Of a DNA stretch of 38,440 nt, positions 23,264 to 33,665 are shown piece by piece; positions within the stretch are counted from its first letter, which is position 1, and the number at the start of each line of letters is the position of its first letter. The DNA is from Lachnospiraceae bacterium. Its GTDB lineage: Bacteria > Bacillota > Clostridia > Lachnospirales > Lachnospiraceae. The stretch lies in NCBI GenBank assembly GCA_022796475.1, contig JAAWIS010000029.1, positions 1-38,440 of the forward strand. The letters are read 5' to 3'. The notes below the pieces were generated by a model that saw only the letters and a list, made by a program, of their open reading frames with translations, was not told the DNA's origin and searched no databases. A program made the position numbers and the translations under genes.

Positions 23264-24817
23264 TTAGCTTAAAATTAAGTCTATCTCTTTTTGAATTGTA
23301 TTTTTATATCCACATTGCTTTTCTGCCCTTATTTTGGCATTTTCACATTTTTTTAAGAAGTCCTCAGGATGATAATATAAATATTCTATTTCTTCTGCCA
23401 TCATAAAATAATTTTCTCCCTCAAACAAGGAGGCACATTCTTCATCCATAAACTCCTGCATCGGCCCGACATTGCATGTGATCACTGCCATACCTGCTGA
23501 CATGGCTTCACTGGAAGTCACTTGATGAGAGTCCATCCTGGTGGGCGAAAGAAATACTCCGTTTTCTTTAAACTGTTCCTGCATTTGCCCTTGGCTCAGG
23601 AATTCCCGATGTATTTGTACATTTGGATAATTACGTTTTTGCAACTCGCCAAAATTTTCTTCAAATAATTCACCATCACCATATAATTCAAAGGTTAACT
23701 CTGAGAAAAAATCTCTATTTGCCAGTTCAAGAATTGCTTTTGCAGTTAAGTCATTGGCATATGTATGTGCCTTATGGCTTTTTATTGATAATATATGAAG
23801 TCTATCTTTGGCTTCTCTATCCGATACTAAGTAAAATTTATTATCTATAAAATTAGGTATATGACTATAATTATCTGGTAACTCCCCAACATATTTTTTT
23901 ACTCTGTTTTTTAAATAATTTGAAACAAAAATAAAATGCAAATTACTCATTTTAAAAATATAAGCTAAGAATTCAGCACGCTTTTTATCTTGAATATACC
24001 AAGATTCTTTATACTTATTTATCGCATCATCTGAATAGTTAAACCAAGTTCGAAACCAAGGTGTTATCTCATATCCATGACACCAGATAATCATTGGAAT
24101 ATTCATTTTCTTTGCTCTGCCTATAGAATACATTATCTTTTCGTCAATAAAATGAATAAGCAGCTTTTTATATTGCTTTAAAGATAATAAAGACTGAAGC
24201 TCAGATGTTCCTCCCTCATATACCTGAATTCCCTGATAGTAGTATTCGTTAAAAGCTGAATTTTCAATAAATCCGAACGCTTCTACTTGAATTCCATTTT
24301 CAATATACTTCAATACACGCCTATGAGCAAAGGCAGATCTGTGATTATTCTCTTTTGGATAACCCCCATTACAAATCACCAAATAATTTCCTGTTTCTGT
24401 GTTATTGTCGATCAACGACTTAACTTCTTTATAATCCAAATTATGATATTTTATAGTATCTTGCAACTTACTTTTTAAATCCTTTTTATCCGGTTCAGAA
24501 AGTTTTCCAATTATCAAATTAACGCTTTCTAAAAACCCTCCTTCCGGAATAATATTTTCTTTTATTAATTGTGTTCCGATTTGAACATAATACGCACTTG
24601 CAATTACAATCGAAGCATCCTTATATCTACTAATAATGTCATTTGGAGAAATGATATCAAAACCATATCTTTTTGTTCCCCATTTCGATGTATCATTATC
24701 AGAAAATGCAACTATTTTATATCTTGATAAGTATTTTATAATTCTATATGCCTCATCTCCCCGCTCTCCTGTGCCAAAAATAACTATTTTTGTTATCTGA
24801 TTTTCGCGATTTACCAT
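23264..24817 (-). CDS. GT4-like glycosyltransferase with N-terminal Rossmann-like domain
   Basis: Residues 1-~110 of 517 are the shared Rossmann-like domain (KIVIFGTGERGDEAYRIIKY, FSDNDTSKWG, FDIISPNDII, SIVIASAYYVQIG). Residues ~145-517 are a GT-B transferase with YLVICNGGYPKENNHRSAF, IIWCHGYEI, VSNYLKN and the GT4 donor motif FLSPTRMDSHQVTSSEAMSA. The fusion suggests that the Rossmann-like domain positions or modifies a nucleotide-linked substrate for transfer. The start follows AAGGATGATTTTAAG. Confidence 0.8.
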   Translation of the reverse strand: MVNRENQITKIVIFGTGERGDEAYRIIKYLSRYKIVAFSDNDTSKWGTKRYGFDIISPNDIISRYKDASIVIASAYYVQIGTQLIKENIIPEGGFLESVNLIIGKLSEPDKKDLKSKLQDTIKYHNLDYKEVKSLIDNNTETGNYLVICNGGYPKENNHRSAFAHRRVLKYIENGIQVEAFGFIENSAFNEYYYQGIQVYEGGTSELQSLLSLKQYKKLLIHFIDEKIMYSIGRAKKMNIPMIIWCHGYEITPWFRTWFNYSDDAINKYKESWYIQDKKRAEFLAYIFKMSNLHFIFVSNYLKNRVKKYVGELPDNYSHIPNFIDNKFYLVSDREAKDRLHILSIKSHKAHTYANDLTAKAILELANRDFFSELTFELYGDGELFEENFGELQKRNYPNVQIHREFLSQGQMQEQFKENGVFLSPTRMDSHQVTSSEAMSAGMAVITCNVGPMQEFMDEECASLFEGENYFMMAEEIEYLYYHPEDFLKKCENAKIRAEKQCGYKNTIQKEIDLILS

Positions 24818-24852
24818 CTTAAAATCATCCTTATTTACATATAATTCATAAG

Positions 24853-26172
24853 TTAAATAGTATAAATAATATCTTTAATATGTATAATCGGGCAAGTTAC
24901 CTTTTTAGATAAATCTTTAATTATTTGATCGTAATTTTTTAACGGAGTTACTATAATTGCATCTATTTGTTTTAATTCGTTATCTAGAGTATATATACTG
25001 AAATCTGACAAAATCATATCTGCATTTTGATCGATCAAATATTGTATTTCCATTTCTGTATCCTTAAACGCCTCACATAGCTTTAAAGCTACACATCCTG
25101 CTCCATATATAGCAATTGATCTATAATTTCTTTCTCTCAAAAAATCTATAATTTCTTTTTTTTGATAGTTTAAAGAAATCCATTTTTCAAGAAGAAAAAT
25201 CAACTCTTGCTGTTTCGCATTTTTCTCTCTTTGCATCTCTATTGACTCTTTTTTCAAAAAATCGAATGAAATCTCAATACCATTATGATTCATTTGATTT
25301 AATATCGAAAAAAATCCTCTCAAGAATTTTGCTTCCCAGCATAGTTTCAAATATTTATAATAATACAATTTCTTGCATTTTAATTTATCATCCTCTGACA
25401 AGTAAGCAATATATTTATTCAGCGTTTTCCCATTTGATAACATGGAAACTATAATTTTTCTTTTTTTCCCTTCGCTGAAAAAATTGGTTATAGAAGTATT
25501 TCCTCTTCTATAATAAACTAGGCACTGATCTAAATAATAAAATTTAACTTTATTATAGGAAATTCTAAGCCAATATTCATAATCCTCATATGAAATGGAT
25601 TCATCAAAAAATCCATATTTTTCAAACACTTCTCTTTTTATCATAACAGTAGGAGCAGCGATACTATTTCCAAACATTAATTTTCGAAATAAATCCCCCT
25701 TTATAACTCCTGAACTTCGATAAAAATATAGTTTATTTGATTGACTAACCTGAGTACCTTTCCTATATCTATCATTTATAACATATCCATTTGAATATAC
25801 CACGGAACATTGGGGTTCAATCATAAAACATTCTACAAGTTTTGAAATACAATTATACGCCATAATATCATCGCCGCTCATTAACTTACAATATATACCT
25901 CTCACCTTTTTAAGCATAGAATTTACATTATGTGGTATATTTCCGGAATTCCTTTTTCGTTTCAAAAAAGTAACTTTGTGTAATTTTTCTTTTAATTCTT
26001 TCTGATAAGAATCTATGATTTCTACAGTTCGATCTTTAGAAGCGTCATCTAATATAATTAATTCTATATTAGGATAATTCTGCTCTATAATACCTAATAT
26101 ACAATCTTCTATGTATTGTTCATGGTTATATGTTAATAATGTAATAGATACTAAAGGAAAATTATTCTTCAT
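24853..26172 (-). CDS. Family 2 glycosyltransferase with C-terminal Rossmann-like domain
   Basis: Of 439 residues, ~5-290 are a GT2 domain (VSITLLTYNHEQYIEDCILG, LDDASKDRTVEII, and MSGDD as the DxD-type metal site). Residues ~345-439 are the recurring Rossmann-like domain at the C-terminus: SIAIYGAGCVALKLCEAF, LIDQNADMILSD, IDAIIVTPLKNYDQII. The reversed order compared with the neighbouring gene shows that the domain is mobile among enzymes of this locus. AT-rich codon use fits the central part of the locus. Confidence 0.82.
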   Translation of the reverse strand: MKNNFPLVSITLLTYNHEQYIEDCILGIIEQNYPNIELIILDDASKDRTVEIIDSYQKELKEKLHKVTFLKRKRNSGNIPHNVNSMLKKVRGIYCKLMSGDDIMAYNCISKLVECFMIEPQCSVVYSNGYVINDRYRKGTQVSQSNKLYFYRSSGVIKGDLFRKLMFGNSIAAPTVMIKREVFEKYGFFDESISYEDYEYWLRISYNKVKFYYLDQCLVYYRRGNTSITNFFSEGKKRKIIVSMLSNGKTLNKYIAYLSEDDKLKCKKLYYYKYLKLCWEAKFLRGFFSILNQMNHNGIEISFDFLKKESIEMQREKNAKQQELIFLLEKWISLNYQKKEIIDFLRERNYRSIAIYGAGCVALKLCEAFKDTEMEIQYLIDQNADMILSDFSIYTLDNELKQIDAIIVTPLKNYDQIIKDLSKKVTCPIIHIKDIIYTI

Positions 26173-26223
26173 TGTTTATTACCTTTTAATTTATTTTTAA
26201 CTTTCATTGTTTATAATAAACTC

Positions 26224-28003
26224 TTATTCTTTTATTTGAATTTGTTCTAAATCACAAACCGTAATTTTATTCATAATAGTATTCAGCAATTCCATTTTTA
26301 AGTCAAAATTATTTATAATATGATCGGTTCTTTTTAAATATAATTCAACTGCACCATCTGAATAAATAGCTAATTTATATTCTTCAAAAATAAAAACTTC
26401 AAATGCCAATAATTCATGATCGTGTTTCGCCATTTTATATACACATCTAACTTCTGGATTATAAATTTCTGAACGCATTACTTTTACAAAATTATTTTCT
26501 CTAATTATCACCTTTTCTTGTTTCATCAGAGCTATTATAATACTGTTCAACTCTTGAATCGAAGTAAGATTTTTATTGACACCTGATACAGTTTCCGGGG
26601 ATTTCACTGCAAGCGGAACCTGTATAATATCTTCATGAAAAGTAAATTTAGTTCTTTCAATATCCTTTAAGCTGCCCCCCCCGTGGAATTAAAATATTAC
26701 CATGATCAGCATATAAAACCATCCTACACGGTATACACTCTATTAAAGGAATAACAATATCATCAATATACAATAATGCATCTTTCTGCTGCCTTATATA
26801 GTCCTTTTTAATTTGACCTCCGTTTTTGTCTAAATAGTCAAATAAAATATATGAGCCTTTTATTTCAAGTTCTTCACTTGTATATGGATTAGGATATGAA
26901 TAATGACTTTCATACAAGAGATGAATATAAAATAGTCCGTTCTTTTCATTTATCGAATCTACTAAAAAACTCCATATTTTTTCAGTTGCTGTCTGCGAAT
27001 ATGATGTTACTTTAATCATATCATCATCAATATATTCCGTTCCATCCGTATAAAAAAATATATTTCGTTCTTGCTTTTTTGCTTCTTTTATAAAGCGACA
27101 ATTATCACTAACAATCATATTATTTTCATAATATTTAGTTTTTAGATCATCATTTTCACTATAAGCAGAAAGTAAACTTTCATAAGTAGAAGTAGACGCT
27201 GAATACGCATTGGAAAAATAGTACGTATCTCTTTCTAGAAAATCGTGTAAATTCTTCACTCGTTCTTCACATACATCTTTTCTACGAAGCCCGTCTATAC
27301 ATAACATTAAAACATTATTCTCGTTAATACTTCTTAATGATTCAATTTCTAGATCATAAATTTCGTGTAAATTCTTCAAAATTTGGTCTTTTTCGTTTGA
27401 CCTTTTTAATTTATCTGCATACTTAATTGCCGATAAGAAATCTTTAATTTCTATATATTTCTTTATAATCTTTTTTAAGATTTTTTCCTGATCACTTGTT
27501 CCGTTGAAAAGCTGGATTTGCATTGTATTTATACTGCGATATTTAACATATGGGTGCTCTGCTAATTTTGATTCATAATAATTGCCTTCTATATTCATCC
27601 CTGCTTTTTCAAGTTCCTGATAAATATCCAAGTACTTAACGCCTTTATAATTTTCTTCTATATTATCAATTATTTCATTTTTATAAATTCTACTCGAAAT
27701 AATTATTCCATCAATCCCTTTTTCTAGGATTTGCTTTTCATTAATAATTTCAAATCCCTGTTCTTTATTAGAATCCATACCGTTATCAATAATACATTTT
27801 ATTTTTTTTAATTCAAACATAAAATCTGCCATAAGCATTTTTGTATGATTCCCATAACACCAAATTGCTGGCTTTTTACATTCACTTACAAACTTTGTTA
27901 TCGCCTGGGTAATAACAAGATTAAGATTTGCAAAGTTATCTTGATTAATTATCCCAAACATTTTCTGTAAATTTTCATACTTGTTTTCAATTAAGTTCTT
28001 CAA
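26224..28003 (-). pseudogene. Sulfatase-superfamily gene interrupted at a poly-G tract (phase-variation candidate)
   Basis: Translation from TTG 28003 (behind GAGGGGAAGG) gives 448 residues ending shortly after ADHGNILIPRGG, with the stop at 26657. Removing one G from the G8 run at 26682..26675 restores one frame of 592 codons, continuing GGSLKDIERTKFTFHEDIIQ to the stop at 26224. Domains are a Rossmann-like domain (~43-130) and an alkaline-phosphatase/sulfatase-fold domain (~225-560) with LMLCIDG (metal Asp237), NAYSASTSTYES (nucleophile region) and ADHG. Relatives transfer phosphoethanolamine or phosphoglycerol or hydrolyse such groups. As sequenced it is OFF. Confidence 0.82.
26675..26682 (-). 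repeat. Eight-base poly-G tract at the frameshift point
   Basis: Eight G in a row on the minus strand (C on plus) sit inside the coding region just after the ADHG metal motif. Seven would keep the sulfatase-like frame. Runs of this kind slip during replication, and in a locus otherwise rich in A/T runs a G8 stands out. Confidence 0.85.
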
Positions 28004-28074
28004 AACCTTCCCCTCTTATCACTACTTTATAATGGCCATAAAATGGCTATTTACAACTCAAGTCTTCTATAATA

Positions 28075-28689
28075 TCAGGATAAAAATTCACTTAATTCGT
28101 CAATTATTCTTCCTGGCTTATATTCAGCTAACTTTTCCCTACTCATAAACCCATGACTAATTGCTACAGTACTATATCCAATCTTATTTCCAAGTAAAAT
28201 GTCATTTCCCATATCACTAACGAAAATGTTTCTTTTATCTCCTAAATCAGGAATATCTTTTATTACTTTACATAATAATTCTTCTTTCGTTTTACTGCCT
28301 TCTGTTAATAATATTTTTCTAAAAAAACCAAATAGACTTAATCGTTTCAATTCATCGTATAGTCCTGTTTTTGATTGCCTTGCTGTAAGCAAATATAAAT
28401 CAAAACTTTTATCTAAACTGTATAACACATCAAGTGTATCCGGATAATTTTGATCCATATCCAAATAGTATTTTTTTTCTATACTTCTCATCCACTCTTT
28501 ATTAAATTTACTAAATTCAATTTCCGGATACCGCATTTTAAGCAGTTCCTTATGATTTACTTTATCTCTTTTAAGATCCCAGTATTCTTTTTTTGTTAAT
28601 TTGCATTGTGAAACAAGGCAGCAAAAAAGCTTGTACATTCTTTCGGACGAGTCTATTAACGTTCCATCAAGATCAAATATTATATTCAT
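28075..28689 (-). CDS. HAD-superfamily hydrolase, phosphatase type
   Basis: The 204-residue protein has HAD motif I (IIFDLDGTLIDSS, residues ~3-15, nucleophile Asp5 and Asp7), a helical cap, motif II (YLLTARQ) and motif IV (FVSDMGNDILLG). It most likely removes a phosphate from a sugar phosphate or related metabolite. It overlaps the SDR gene upstream by four bases (ATGA), placing it in the same translation unit as the ThDP enzyme and SDR. Confidence 0.82.
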   Translation of the reverse strand: MNIIFDLDGTLIDSSERMYKLFCCLVSQCKLTKKEYWDLKRDKVNHKELLKMRYPEIEFSKFNKEWMRSIEKKYYLDMDQNYPDTLDVLYSLDKSFDLYLLTARQSKTGLYDELKRLSLFGFFRKILLTEGSKTKEELLCKVIKDIPDLGDKRNIFVSDMGNDILLGNKIGYSTVAISHGFMSREKLAEYKPGRIIDELSEFLS

Positions 28690-29573
28690 AAGATTTTATA
28701 CTTTTTAAAATGCTCAGACAGCTTTACTAGACCACTTTCGTAAGGTGTAAAATATTCGTATTTATCAAAAATCGTTCTTACTTTTAAAGCATCATAATTA
28801 TCATTTCTTCCCTTTACTCTGTTTTCGATAATAATCCTCGATTCAGAATTTAAAACCTTAATTACAAGTTTCGCTAAATCAAACACTGTAATTGATTCTT
28901 TTGACACAAGATTAACCTTCCCTATGCCCTTTTCAAATAGTGCAGCATTGCAAATATATTCCGCAGCATCATCTACATATAACATATTCCGATTTTCCTT
29001 GCCAGATGAATTTATTATAATGTCTTCATTATAACTTGCTTTTTTTAAAAAAGTCCCTGTGATTTTGTTATATGTTTCTTCACCAGGCCCATAGATAGCC
29101 CCCAAACGGAGTATTTGAACATCTGTACCATATGGCATAAACTGGTTTAAATATCTCTCACAAACTATTTTAGAAAGAGCATACATATTGTCTGTTGTCA
29201 ATTCTGACTGTTCATCAATTTTTTTACTTTCTTTATAAACGGATACGGAACTAAGAAACACTATTTTTTTAGGAATTTCTGTAAGATTTTCAAACAAATT
29301 CACTGTTGATCTAATATTTTCTATATATCTATTCTCATCATCATATCCCTTTCCTTTAGGTGTAACTGCTCCTCCATGAATGATGCAATCAAACCTTTCA
29401 CCTTGAAAAGCTTCTTTCTCGATATTATAGTTATCATGTATTATGCATTGATACCCGGGAATCGGATTTCTGCTTAATAATGTTATATTCTGTTTTGAAA
29501 CACCCTTTGTTTGAAATTGATCCAATAGTCTTTTTCCAATGAATCCCGATGCTCCAGTTATTAATATTTTCAC
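28686..29573 (-). CDS. Extended SDR: NAD-dependent sugar epimerase or dehydratase
   Basis: This 295-residue protein opens with ILITGASGFIGKRLLDQF (glycine-rich NAD(P) site) and has FLSSVSVY and the catalytic YALSK pair (Tyr-x3-Lys). LRLGAIYGPGEETYN and NRNMLYVDDAAEYI complete the extended-SDR pattern. A nucleotide-sugar epimerase, reductase or 4,6-dehydratase is expected; the substrate is not decidable. Four-base overlaps on both sides link it to the ThDP enzyme and the HAD protein. Confidence 0.82.
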   Translation of the reverse strand: MKILITGASGFIGKRLLDQFQTKGVSKQNITLLSRNPIPGYQCIIHDNYNIEKEAFQGERFDCIIHGGAVTPKGKGYDDENRYIENIRSTVNLFENLTEIPKKIVFLSSVSVYKESKKIDEQSELTTDNMYALSKIVCERYLNQFMPYGTDVQILRLGAIYGPGEETYNKITGTFLKKASYNEDIIINSSGKENRNMLYVDDAAEYICNAALFEKGIGKVNLVSKESITVFDLAKLVIKVLNSESRIIIENRVKGRNDNYDALKVRTIFDKYEYFTPYESGLVKLSEHFKKYKIL

Positions 29574-31279
29574 CTATCTATTTCCTCCAGGTATGGACTC
29601 TGCTTATCTAATCTGTCCAGTCCAAGTAATTCCGGCCTAACATATGTATTGCCATTTAATTCTATCACTATCATCCATGCTTTATCATCTTCAAAGACTT
29701 GGCTTAATCCATTACACTCTGTATAATCTATAATCTTCTTATAATTCATTCCATAAGCAGATGCAATTTTATCTAAAGCCGGTACAGAAAACCCTTTTAC
29801 TGATCCTATGTATCTTCTGCTATAGTACTTTTCATGAATATCACGGATTAGTCCTAATGCATTATTCTTTAATACAATAACTTTTATAGGAATTTTATAT
29901 TCAGAAATCATTTGGAGTTCCTGAATATTCATCTGTAATCCTCCATCACCCATAATAGCAATTGATTTATTGTCTGGATCTGCAAAATAGGCTCCGATAC
30001 TTGCCGGCAATGCATAACCCATTGTTCCTAATCCCCCGGAATTAAGAATCCTAATATCATTTCCTTTCACTCTGAGTGATTGTGCTGCCCACATCTGATT
30101 TTGTCCCACATCAAATGTTATTGTAGCATTTCCCTTGATATTTTCACCAATGGCTTTAATGTAAAGATTGGGATTTATTTCTATTTCCCTGTTAAATTCC
30201 TTATTACTTCTATAAAATGATTTCCATACATTAATCTGCCGTTTCCATTCAATAATATCTGGCATTTTCTTGCCTGAAAGTTCTTTATCTAACTGTTTAA
30301 TAAATTCTCCAATATCACTTTTTATTTGTATTTCATTTTCTATAAAATGTCCAAGTTCAGTTTCATCAATATCAATATGAATAACGCAAGCCTGGCAAGC
30401 AAATAAATTCCTATTTTTTCCTGTTTGACGCATGTCAAGTCTTGAGCCAAGAACTAGAATTACATCCGCATTTTGAATTGCATAATTTGCATATCGGTTG
30501 CCATATGAGCCAATAAAACCAACAAAATTAACATCATTATGAGGCATAACATCCAGTCCCATTAAAGAAGTTACCACTGGTATATTATATTTACAAATCA
30601 AACCTCTAAATTTATCACAAGCCTGTGCTGCTCTTATCCCTCCGCCTGCAATAATTAGCGGACGCTTTGAATATAAAATCTTATCTCTTGCAAAGGATAT
30701 ATCGATATCTTTATGTTTTACAATTTCTTTAAATTCATTATTTTTATCTATACTATACTCTATATCCTGGCCTTGTATATCAACTGGCAGATCAATTACA
30801 ACAGGACCTTTTCTTCCAGTAAGTGCAATATTTATAGCTTTCCTAATTTCATCTATTGCTCTATTTTTCTCCTTAATGGTAACTGCATACTTAGTAATGG
30901 TTTTAACCATGGAGAGAATATCAATCTCTTGAAAACTTTCCTGCCTCACATCCATAGATTTTTTCATTGCGAATGTATGAACCTGGCCAGTAAAAAATAA
31001 TACAGGAACCGAATCACAATATGCATTTGCAATTGCCGTTATTAAATTGGTTGCTCCAGGACCATTTGTTCCAATTGCAATCCCTATTCCAATTTTACTA
31101 ATACGTGCATAGGCATCTGCCGCAAGTCCAGCTCCCTGCTCATGATAAGACTGTATATATTTGATTCCATATTTATCAAATGAATCTATCATATGAGTAA
31201 TAGAACCGCCCTGATATCCGAAAACAGTATCTATGCCCCGACTTGTAAGATATTGTGCTATTGCATCAGATAATTTCAT
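29570..31279 (-). CDS. ThDP-dependent acetolactate-synthase-like enzyme
   Basis: This 569-residue protein has the three-domain layout of acetohydroxyacid synthases. The N-terminal PYR domain carries the cofactor glutamate in YHEQGAGLAADAYARIS. A central domain has PLIIAGGGIRAA and VILVLGSRLDMRQTG. The C-terminal PP domain has the ThDP motif GDGGLQMN with a closing NN. In a nucleotide-sugar locus this could be a YerE-type enzyme that adds a two-carbon unit to a ketosugar, or one that makes an acyl precursor. A housekeeping role in valine synthesis is less likely, since no ilv gene or regulatory subunit is nearby. Substrate assignment is inference. Confidence 0.83.
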   Translation of the reverse strand: MKLSDAIAQYLTSRGIDTVFGYQGGSITHMIDSFDKYGIKYIQSYHEQGAGLAADAYARISKIGIGIAIGTNGPGATNLITAIANAYCDSVPVLFFTGQVHTFAMKKSMDVRQESFQEIDILSMVKTITKYAVTIKEKNRAIDEIRKAINIALTGRKGPVVIDLPVDIQGQDIEYSIDKNNEFKEIVKHKDIDISFARDKILYSKRPLIIAGGGIRAAQACDKFRGLICKYNIPVVTSLMGLDVMPHNDVNFVGFIGSYGNRYANYAIQNADVILVLGSRLDMRQTGKNRNLFACQACVIHIDIDETELGHFIENEIQIKSDIGEFIKQLDKELSGKKMPDIIEWKRQINVWKSFYRSNKEFNREIEINPNLYIKAIGENIKGNATITFDVGQNQMWAAQSLRVKGNDIRILNSGGLGTMGYALPASIGAYFADPDNKSIAIMGDGGLQMNIQELQMISEYKIPIKVIVLKNNALGLIRDIHEKYYSRRYIGSVKGFSVPALDKIASAYGMNYKKIIDYTECNGLSQVFEDDKAWMIVIELNGNTYVRPELLGLDRLDKQSPYLEEIDR

Positions 31280-31354
31280 TTTTTCACCATAGTATTCATA
31301 GTATTCTATTTTTTAATGTTGCCTCTTAAATCTATAATCTTTCCACCTAACCAT

Positions 31355-32422
31355 TTAAAGTACAATTAGTTTATTTTGCATTTCCTCTTTTGAAATCAGC
31401 ATTGGCTCCCTATCCATTGCTCTCAGCCACATAAGCCCATCTGGCAATGGATTGATTTTTTTTCTTAACTCTGGTTTTTTTCCATAGATGGCCAAGTCTT
31501 TAAAAATAACTGGCATATTTAACCCAGCTTTCGTAAAAAAAAGAATTGTTGTAAAAAATCTTGAGATATTTATTTCTGTAGGATTAGGAATTTCATTATC
31601 ATCATAAGCCATATCTACTCCAAAAATACCATGTGGCTCTTTATCAACAGCCTTTATAGCCTTAAGTGCAATATCCGTTACAAGCTCATCACTGCAAGTA
31701 ATTCCAACCTTTGTAACTCCAGTTACACCAGAAGCAGATCTGTTTCCATGAATCCAACCGCTTCTTTTTCTGGTCTGTGCACAAATCAATTCCCCTTCCC
31801 ACCAGATAGATAAAAATGTTACTGTCTGCGAACGAAGTATTTCTGCTGCAATAAACTTTCCCCATCCATCATATCTGTCAATCCATGCTTTAGCCATAGA
31901 ATAGCTATTTGTAGGGATAGATCCTATTCCACCGCCGCCCATAGCTTCTGCTCTAATCCATATTTCACCATTATCATTTCTGAATTTCTCAAATGCACTC
32001 TTTAAGTCATTTTCATCATTGATAAAGATGTTCTCAGGAACAATAATTCCCGCTTTCTTAAATGCTTTCCAAGATTTCCACTTACTAACACAAGTCTCAA
32101 TAACCTCATGACGTGGCATATATATTTTTGTGCCACAAGCCATAATTTCATCTCTAATTAAAGAAGCATGGTATACTTCTAAATCATTTTGAAAATGAAC
32201 AAGATTAGGGCACTCCTTATTTAGGATCTTTAGTAATTCCTTTTTATAAAAAGGATCATTTGCATAAGGTATTACATATTTCCGCTTTGCATTAGATGCT
32301 GCTAAATCTGACGGAATCGCTCCCATACCGATTATTTCTTCTTGTTGGCAACTAAGCAATAAGGAATTAATCACTCCTTCTGAAGGTGTTCCTCCAGCTC
32401 CTGCAATTAATATTTTTGCCAT
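31355..32422 (-). CDS. ATP-grasp ligase
   Basis: The 355-residue protein has an N-terminal Rossmann-like part (ILIAGAGGTPSEGVINSLLL) and an ATP-grasp domain: VSKWKSWKAFKKAG, the Gly-rich lid RAEAMGGGGIGSIPT, GIFGVDMAYDD and the metal-binding EINISR. It resembles the carboxylate-amine ligase/CarB-like proteins found in capsule loci. It sits between an aminotransferase (FdtB-like) and the ThDP enzyme, so it may acylate an amino sugar with an amino acid or other carboxylate. The start follows AGGAGGAAAAGA. Confidence 0.82.
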   Translation of the reverse strand: MAKILIAGAGGTPSEGVINSLLLSCQQEEIIGMGAIPSDLAASNAKRKYVIPYANDPFYKKELLKILNKECPNLVHFQNDLEVYHASLIRDEIMACGTKIYMPRHEVIETCVSKWKSWKAFKKAGIIVPENIFINDENDLKSAFEKFRNDNGEIWIRAEAMGGGGIGSIPTNSYSMAKAWIDRYDGWGKFIAAEILRSQTVTFLSIWWEGELICAQTRKRSGWIHGNRSASGVTGVTKVGITCSDELVTDIALKAIKAVDKEPHGIFGVDMAYDDNEIPNPTEINISRFFTTILFFTKAGLNMPVIFKDLAIYGKKPELRKKINPLPDGLMWLRAMDREPMLISKEEMQNKLIVL

Positions 32423-32477
32423 TCTTTTCCTCCTAATCTAATGCAATGCATCGCTGCAATCTCTAAAACCTAAGGTT

Positions 32478-33572
32478 TTATTGAAACTGATTAACTGTAT
32501 TGATCACAAATTCCTGCTCCCTATCCGTCATTCCAATATACAACGGTAATGACAACACTGTTTTTGCATATTTCTCTGTTATAGGAAGACTTCCTTCTTT
32601 TAAATTTAAATATTGATATGCCTCTGACAAATGAGGTGGTATTGGATAGTGTATAATAGTTCCAATTTCATTTTTAGTTAAATAATTTATGAGTTCTTGG
32701 CGTTTTTCTACCCTAACCACAAATTGATGCCAAACATGTGTTGCCTTTTCACAAATTTGAGGCAAAAAAATCTGTTCGTTTTTAATTTCTTTAAGATAAC
32801 GATTACTTATTTTTGTTCTCTCTTCATTTAGTTCTTTTAAATGAGAAAGTCGAACTCTTAAAAGGCCTGCCTGCAGCTCATCCAATCTTGAATTAGCTCC
32901 AATAATGCGGTTATAATAACGTTTTTCACTCCCATAATTTCTAAATACACGTATTTTTTCTGCAAGTGTTTCATCATTGGTTATAATAGCTCCTCCATCA
33001 CCAAAAGCACCAAGATTTTTGGTCGGATAAAATGAAAAGCATCCTACATCTCCAAATGTTCCTGTCATTTTTTCGCCAAAGTAGGCGCCATGTGACTGGG
33101 CACAATCTTCTATTACTTTCAAATGATATTTTGATGAAATTTGTAATATTTTATCCATATTAGACGCTTGCCCATATAGGTGAACTACTAAAATTGCTTT
33201 TGTTTTATCTGTTATTTTTTCTTCTATACATTCAGCATCTATATTAAAAAATTCATCAGGTTCTACAAGCACTGGTGTTGCGCCATTTATTGTAATTCCC
33301 ATTATGCTTGCAATATATGTATTTCCTTGTACGATAACTTCATCGCCTTTTCCAATTCCTAAACACTTGAACGCAATCCACAATGCATCAAGCCCGCTTG
33401 CTAATCCAACACAACATTTCGCTTTTGTAAAAGATGCAAATTCTGTTTCAAAAGAAGATAGTTCATTTCCTAATACATACCATCCTGATCTTAAAACTTC
33501 TAAAGCCTTCCTTTCAAACTCTTCTTGATACAAGCAAAATCCACGTTCTAATCTATTTGGTATGATTTCCAT
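32478..33572 (-). CDS. fdtB: PLP-dependent sugar 3-aminotransferase, FdtB/QdtB-like
   Basis: This 364-residue DegT-family aminotransferase has [38 protein letters not shown] and [19 protein letters not shown] with the PLP lysine. It lies directly downstream of an FdtA-like ketoisomerase, the same pairing that makes dTDP-3-amino-3,6-dideoxyhexoses (Fuc3N or Qui3N). Which C4 epimer is made cannot be read here. The start follows AAGGAGAATGG. Confidence 0.83.
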   Translation of the reverse strand: MEIIPNRLERGFCLYQEEFERKALEVLRSGWYVLGNELSSFETEFASFTKAKCCVGLASGLDALWIAFKCLGIGKGDEVIVQGNTYIASIMGITINGATPVLVEPDEFFNIDAECIEEKITDKTKAILVVHLYGQASNMDKILQISSKYHLKVIEDCAQSHGAYFGEKMTGTFGDVGCFSFYPTKNLGAFGDGGAIITNDETLAEKIRVFRNYGSEKRYYNRIIGANSRLDELQAGLLRVRLSHLKELNEERTKISNRYLKEIKNEQIFLPQICEKATHVWHQFVVRVEKRQELINYLTKNEIGTIIHYPIPPHLSEAYQYLNLKEGSLPITEKYAKTVLSLPLYIGMTDREQEFVINTVNQFQ

Positions 33573-33665
33573 CGATAACCATTCTCCTTATCTCAATATA
33601 ATTTAAGATATAAGCTATGTACTTCAGCAGACTTGTTAGCATATATGCCACATTAGAACTTTTTA

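Noticed and set aside
26224-26607. Independent 127-residue gene
   Set aside because: It has no good ribosome binding site at its first ATG and reads as the C-terminus of the sulfatase-like protein once one G is removed from the G8 run.
29570-31279. Housekeeping acetolactate synthase (ilvB)
   Set aside because: It is embedded in and overlaps glycan genes; no ilvN or other branched-chain amino acid gene is near. Not fully excluded.
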